Source of the DNA: JBFGCT01 sp041581055
Lineage (GTDB): Bacteria; Actinomycetota; Acidimicrobiia; Acidimicrobiales; Ilumatobacteraceae
NCBI GenBank assembly: GCA_041581055.1
Contig: JBFGCT010000211.1
Span: 1-6,157 of the forward strand
Length of the DNA stretch: 6,157 nucleotides
Direction of reading: 5' to 3'
This document shows, one piece after another, positions 5,176-6,157 of the stretch. Under the pieces are notes generated by a model. The model saw nothing but the letters and a program-made list of their open reading frames with translations. It was not told the DNA's origin and made no database searches. Numbering within the stretch: the stretch's first letter is position 1; every line of letters starts with the position of its first letter. The translations under genes were made by a program, and so were the position numbers.

Positions 5176-5998
5176 ACGCCGTGGAGGCGACCCGCGTCGA
5201 GCGGGCGGTGGGCATCGAGCGGGCGGTGAGCGTCGAGCGGCCGGTGAGCGTCGAGCGGGCGGTGAGCGTCGCACTGGCCTCGTCGCCAGCACGATCCCGT
5301 TCAGCAACGTCGACGGCCCGGGCAACCGATTCGTCGTGTTCCTCCAGGGCTGCAATTTCGACTGCGCGGCGTGCCACAACCCGCAGACGATCCCCGGGCA
5401 CGAGCCGGTCGACGGCGAGGGTCCTCAGCGGCTCAGCGTCGATGACCTGCTCGTCGAGATCCGCCGTGCCGCGCCGTTCATTCGCGGCCTGACCGTGACG
5501 GGCGGGGAGGCGACCCAGCAGCCGGCGTTCCTGGGGGCGCTGTTCACCGCGGTGAAGTCCGACCCGGGCTTGGCTCATCTGACGTGCATGGTCGACTCGA
5601 ACGGGGCCTGCGACCTCGCGGTGTGGGACGACCTCGCCCCGGTGATCGACGGCGCGATGGTCGACCTGAAATGCCTCGATCCGGTGATCCACCAGGAGGT
5701 GACCGGTCAGCCGAACGATCAGGTGGTGGCGAGCATCGGCCATCTCCACGATCTCGGGCTCCTCTACGAGGTGCGGCTGCTGCTCGTCGCCGGGGTGAAC
5801 GACGATCCCGACCTCCTGCGCCGCACGGCCCGATGGCTCGCCACGGTCGACCGGAGCATGCGGGTGAAGGTGATCGGCTTCCGTCGCCATGGCACCCGGC
5901 CGCACGACCCCCCGCTCGTCGAGCCGACGGCGGATGAGTTGAACGCGGCGGCCGAGTTGCTCGGGACCGTCGCGCCGTTCGAGCTCTGCGTCGTGTGA
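5156..5998 (+). CDS. yjjW: YjjW-like glycyl radical enzyme activase (radical SAM), compact form with repeat extension
   Basis: A 280-residue radical SAM protein that would cleave S-adenosylmethionine at a [4Fe-4S] cluster and abstract hydrogen from Gly475 of the enzyme encoded just upstream. After STIPFSNVDGPGNRFVVFLQ comes the cluster motif CNFDCAACHNPQTI, with Cys66, Cys70 and Cys73 in CxxxCxxC spacing. GGE, which contacts the SAM amino group, is at 116-118 (TVTGGEATQQ). LTCMVDSNG at 142-150 and GAMVDLKCLDP at 166-176 are further activase-like strands. Only four other cysteines exist (144, 152, 173, 278), so the two-cluster ferredoxin insert I recall in E. coli YjjW is absent; only 19 residues separate HNP from LSVDDLL. 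Residues 1-43 are an extra Arg/Gly-rich tail containing RAGGER-type repeats. GTG 5156 is the only in-frame usual start before the conserved domain. No Shine-Dalgarno is visible; the 20-base overlap with the enzyme gene suggests translational coupling. Confidence 0.87.
   Translation: MSATLDRRRGGDPRRAGGGHRAGGERRAAGERRAGGERRTGLVASTIPFSNVDGPGNRFVVFLQGCNFDCAACHNPQTIPGHEPVDGEGPQRLSVDDLLVEIRRAAPFIRGLTVTGGEATQQPAFLGALFTAVKSDPGLAHLTCMVDSNGACDLAVWDDLAPVIDGAMVDLKCLDPVIHQEVTGQPNDQVVASIGHLHDLGLLYEVRLLLVAGVNDDPDLLRRTARWLATVDRSMRVKVIGFRRHGTRPHDPPLVEPTADELNAAAELLGTVAPFELCVV
5198..5269 (+). repeat. 18-bp in-frame tandem repeat, 4 copies, encoding RAGGER-type hexapeptides
   Basis: The consensus CGAGCGGGCGGTGAGCGT occurs at 5198-5215 (two changes), 5216-5233 (exact), 5234-5251 (one change, giving Ala for Gly) and 5252-5269 (exact). 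In the activase frame the copies read RAGGGH, RAGGER, RAAGER and RAGGER. A weaker match at 5180-5197 (11 of 18 bases) may be a degenerate fifth copy. The unit is a multiple of three, so copy-number change would lengthen or shorten the protein without a frameshift. Confidence 0.92.
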
Positions 5999-6023
5999 GT
6001 TCAACTCGGTCGGCGGTCGTCTC

Positions 6024-6157
6024 GGTGCCCGGTGCCCGGTGCCTGGTGCCCGGTGCCCGGTGCTCGGTGCCCGGTGCCCGGTGCCCGGTGCCCGGTGCCC
6101 GGTGCCCGGTGCCCGGTGCCCGGTGCCCGGTGCCCGGTGCCCGGTGCCCGGTGCCCG
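6024..6157. repeat. 7-bp tandem repeat, at least 19 copies, running off the window
   Basis: GGTGCCC is repeated head to tail from 6024 to 6156 (19 copies), and the next copy begins at 6157. Only copy 3 (GGTGCCT) and copy 6 (GGTGCTC) differ from the unit; the last 13 are identical. The array starts 26 bases after the activase stop. GGUGCC is self-complementary when G-U pairs are allowed, so a transcript could fold on itself. There are no spacers, so it is not a CRISPR array. Confidence 0.95.

Noticed and set aside
5123..6004. Minus-strand open frame across the activase gene
   Set aside because: It mirrors the + strand radical SAM gene almost end to end and has composition typical of antisense frames in GC-rich DNA. 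The cluster and GGE motifs prove the + strand frame.
6024..6157. CRISPR array or clustered binding-site array
   Set aside because: The 7-bp units are contiguous with no spacers, so CRISPR is excluded. Nothing indicates a specific protein-binding role.

Overview
The window is very GC-rich DNA with G or C at most third codon positions, GTG as well as ATG starts and short intergenic gaps. All intact genes are on the + strand. This fits a high-GC actinobacterium. An Acidimicrobiia/Ilumatobacter-like lineage is my guess from overall style and tandem-repeat load, not something the sequence proves.

Left part (1-3238): the window opens in the C-terminal end of a SnoaL/NTF2-like small protein. A complete FAD-dependent oxidoreductase of the FAD_oxidored type (276-1694) follows. 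Next comes a five-helix membrane protein with the C-terminal signature of DUF2207/YciQ-like proteins plus an extra soluble tail domain (1781-3238, with a strong Shine-Dalgarno). Nothing in the sequence links these three genes functionally.

Middle (3239-3597): a 359-base gap without an intact gene. It holds three unrelated families of short direct repeats, a GC-rich hairpin that could end transcription of the membrane-protein gene, and on the minus strand an apparent frameshifted 3' remnant of a gene whose product ended in a beta-sandwich-like tail. A TANNNT promoter element lies six bases before the GTG of the next gene, suggesting a leaderless transcript.

Right part (3598-5998): the most distinctive content is a two-gene unit. 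The first gene is a YjjI-family glycyl radical enzyme, with candidate thiyl Cys233 and radical Gly475. The second, overlapping it by 20 bases, is its YjjW-like radical SAM activase (CxxxCxxC, GGE). The activase would install the glycyl radical on the enzyme, which then does an oxygen-sensitive radical reaction whose substrate is not known to me. Two features of this activase stand out. It lacks the cysteine-rich ferredoxin insert that I recall in E. coli YjjW. It also carries an Arg/Gly-rich N-terminal extension encoded by an 18-bp tandem repeat.

Right edge (6024-6157): 19 copies of a 7-bp repeat begin 26 bases after the activase stop and run off the window.
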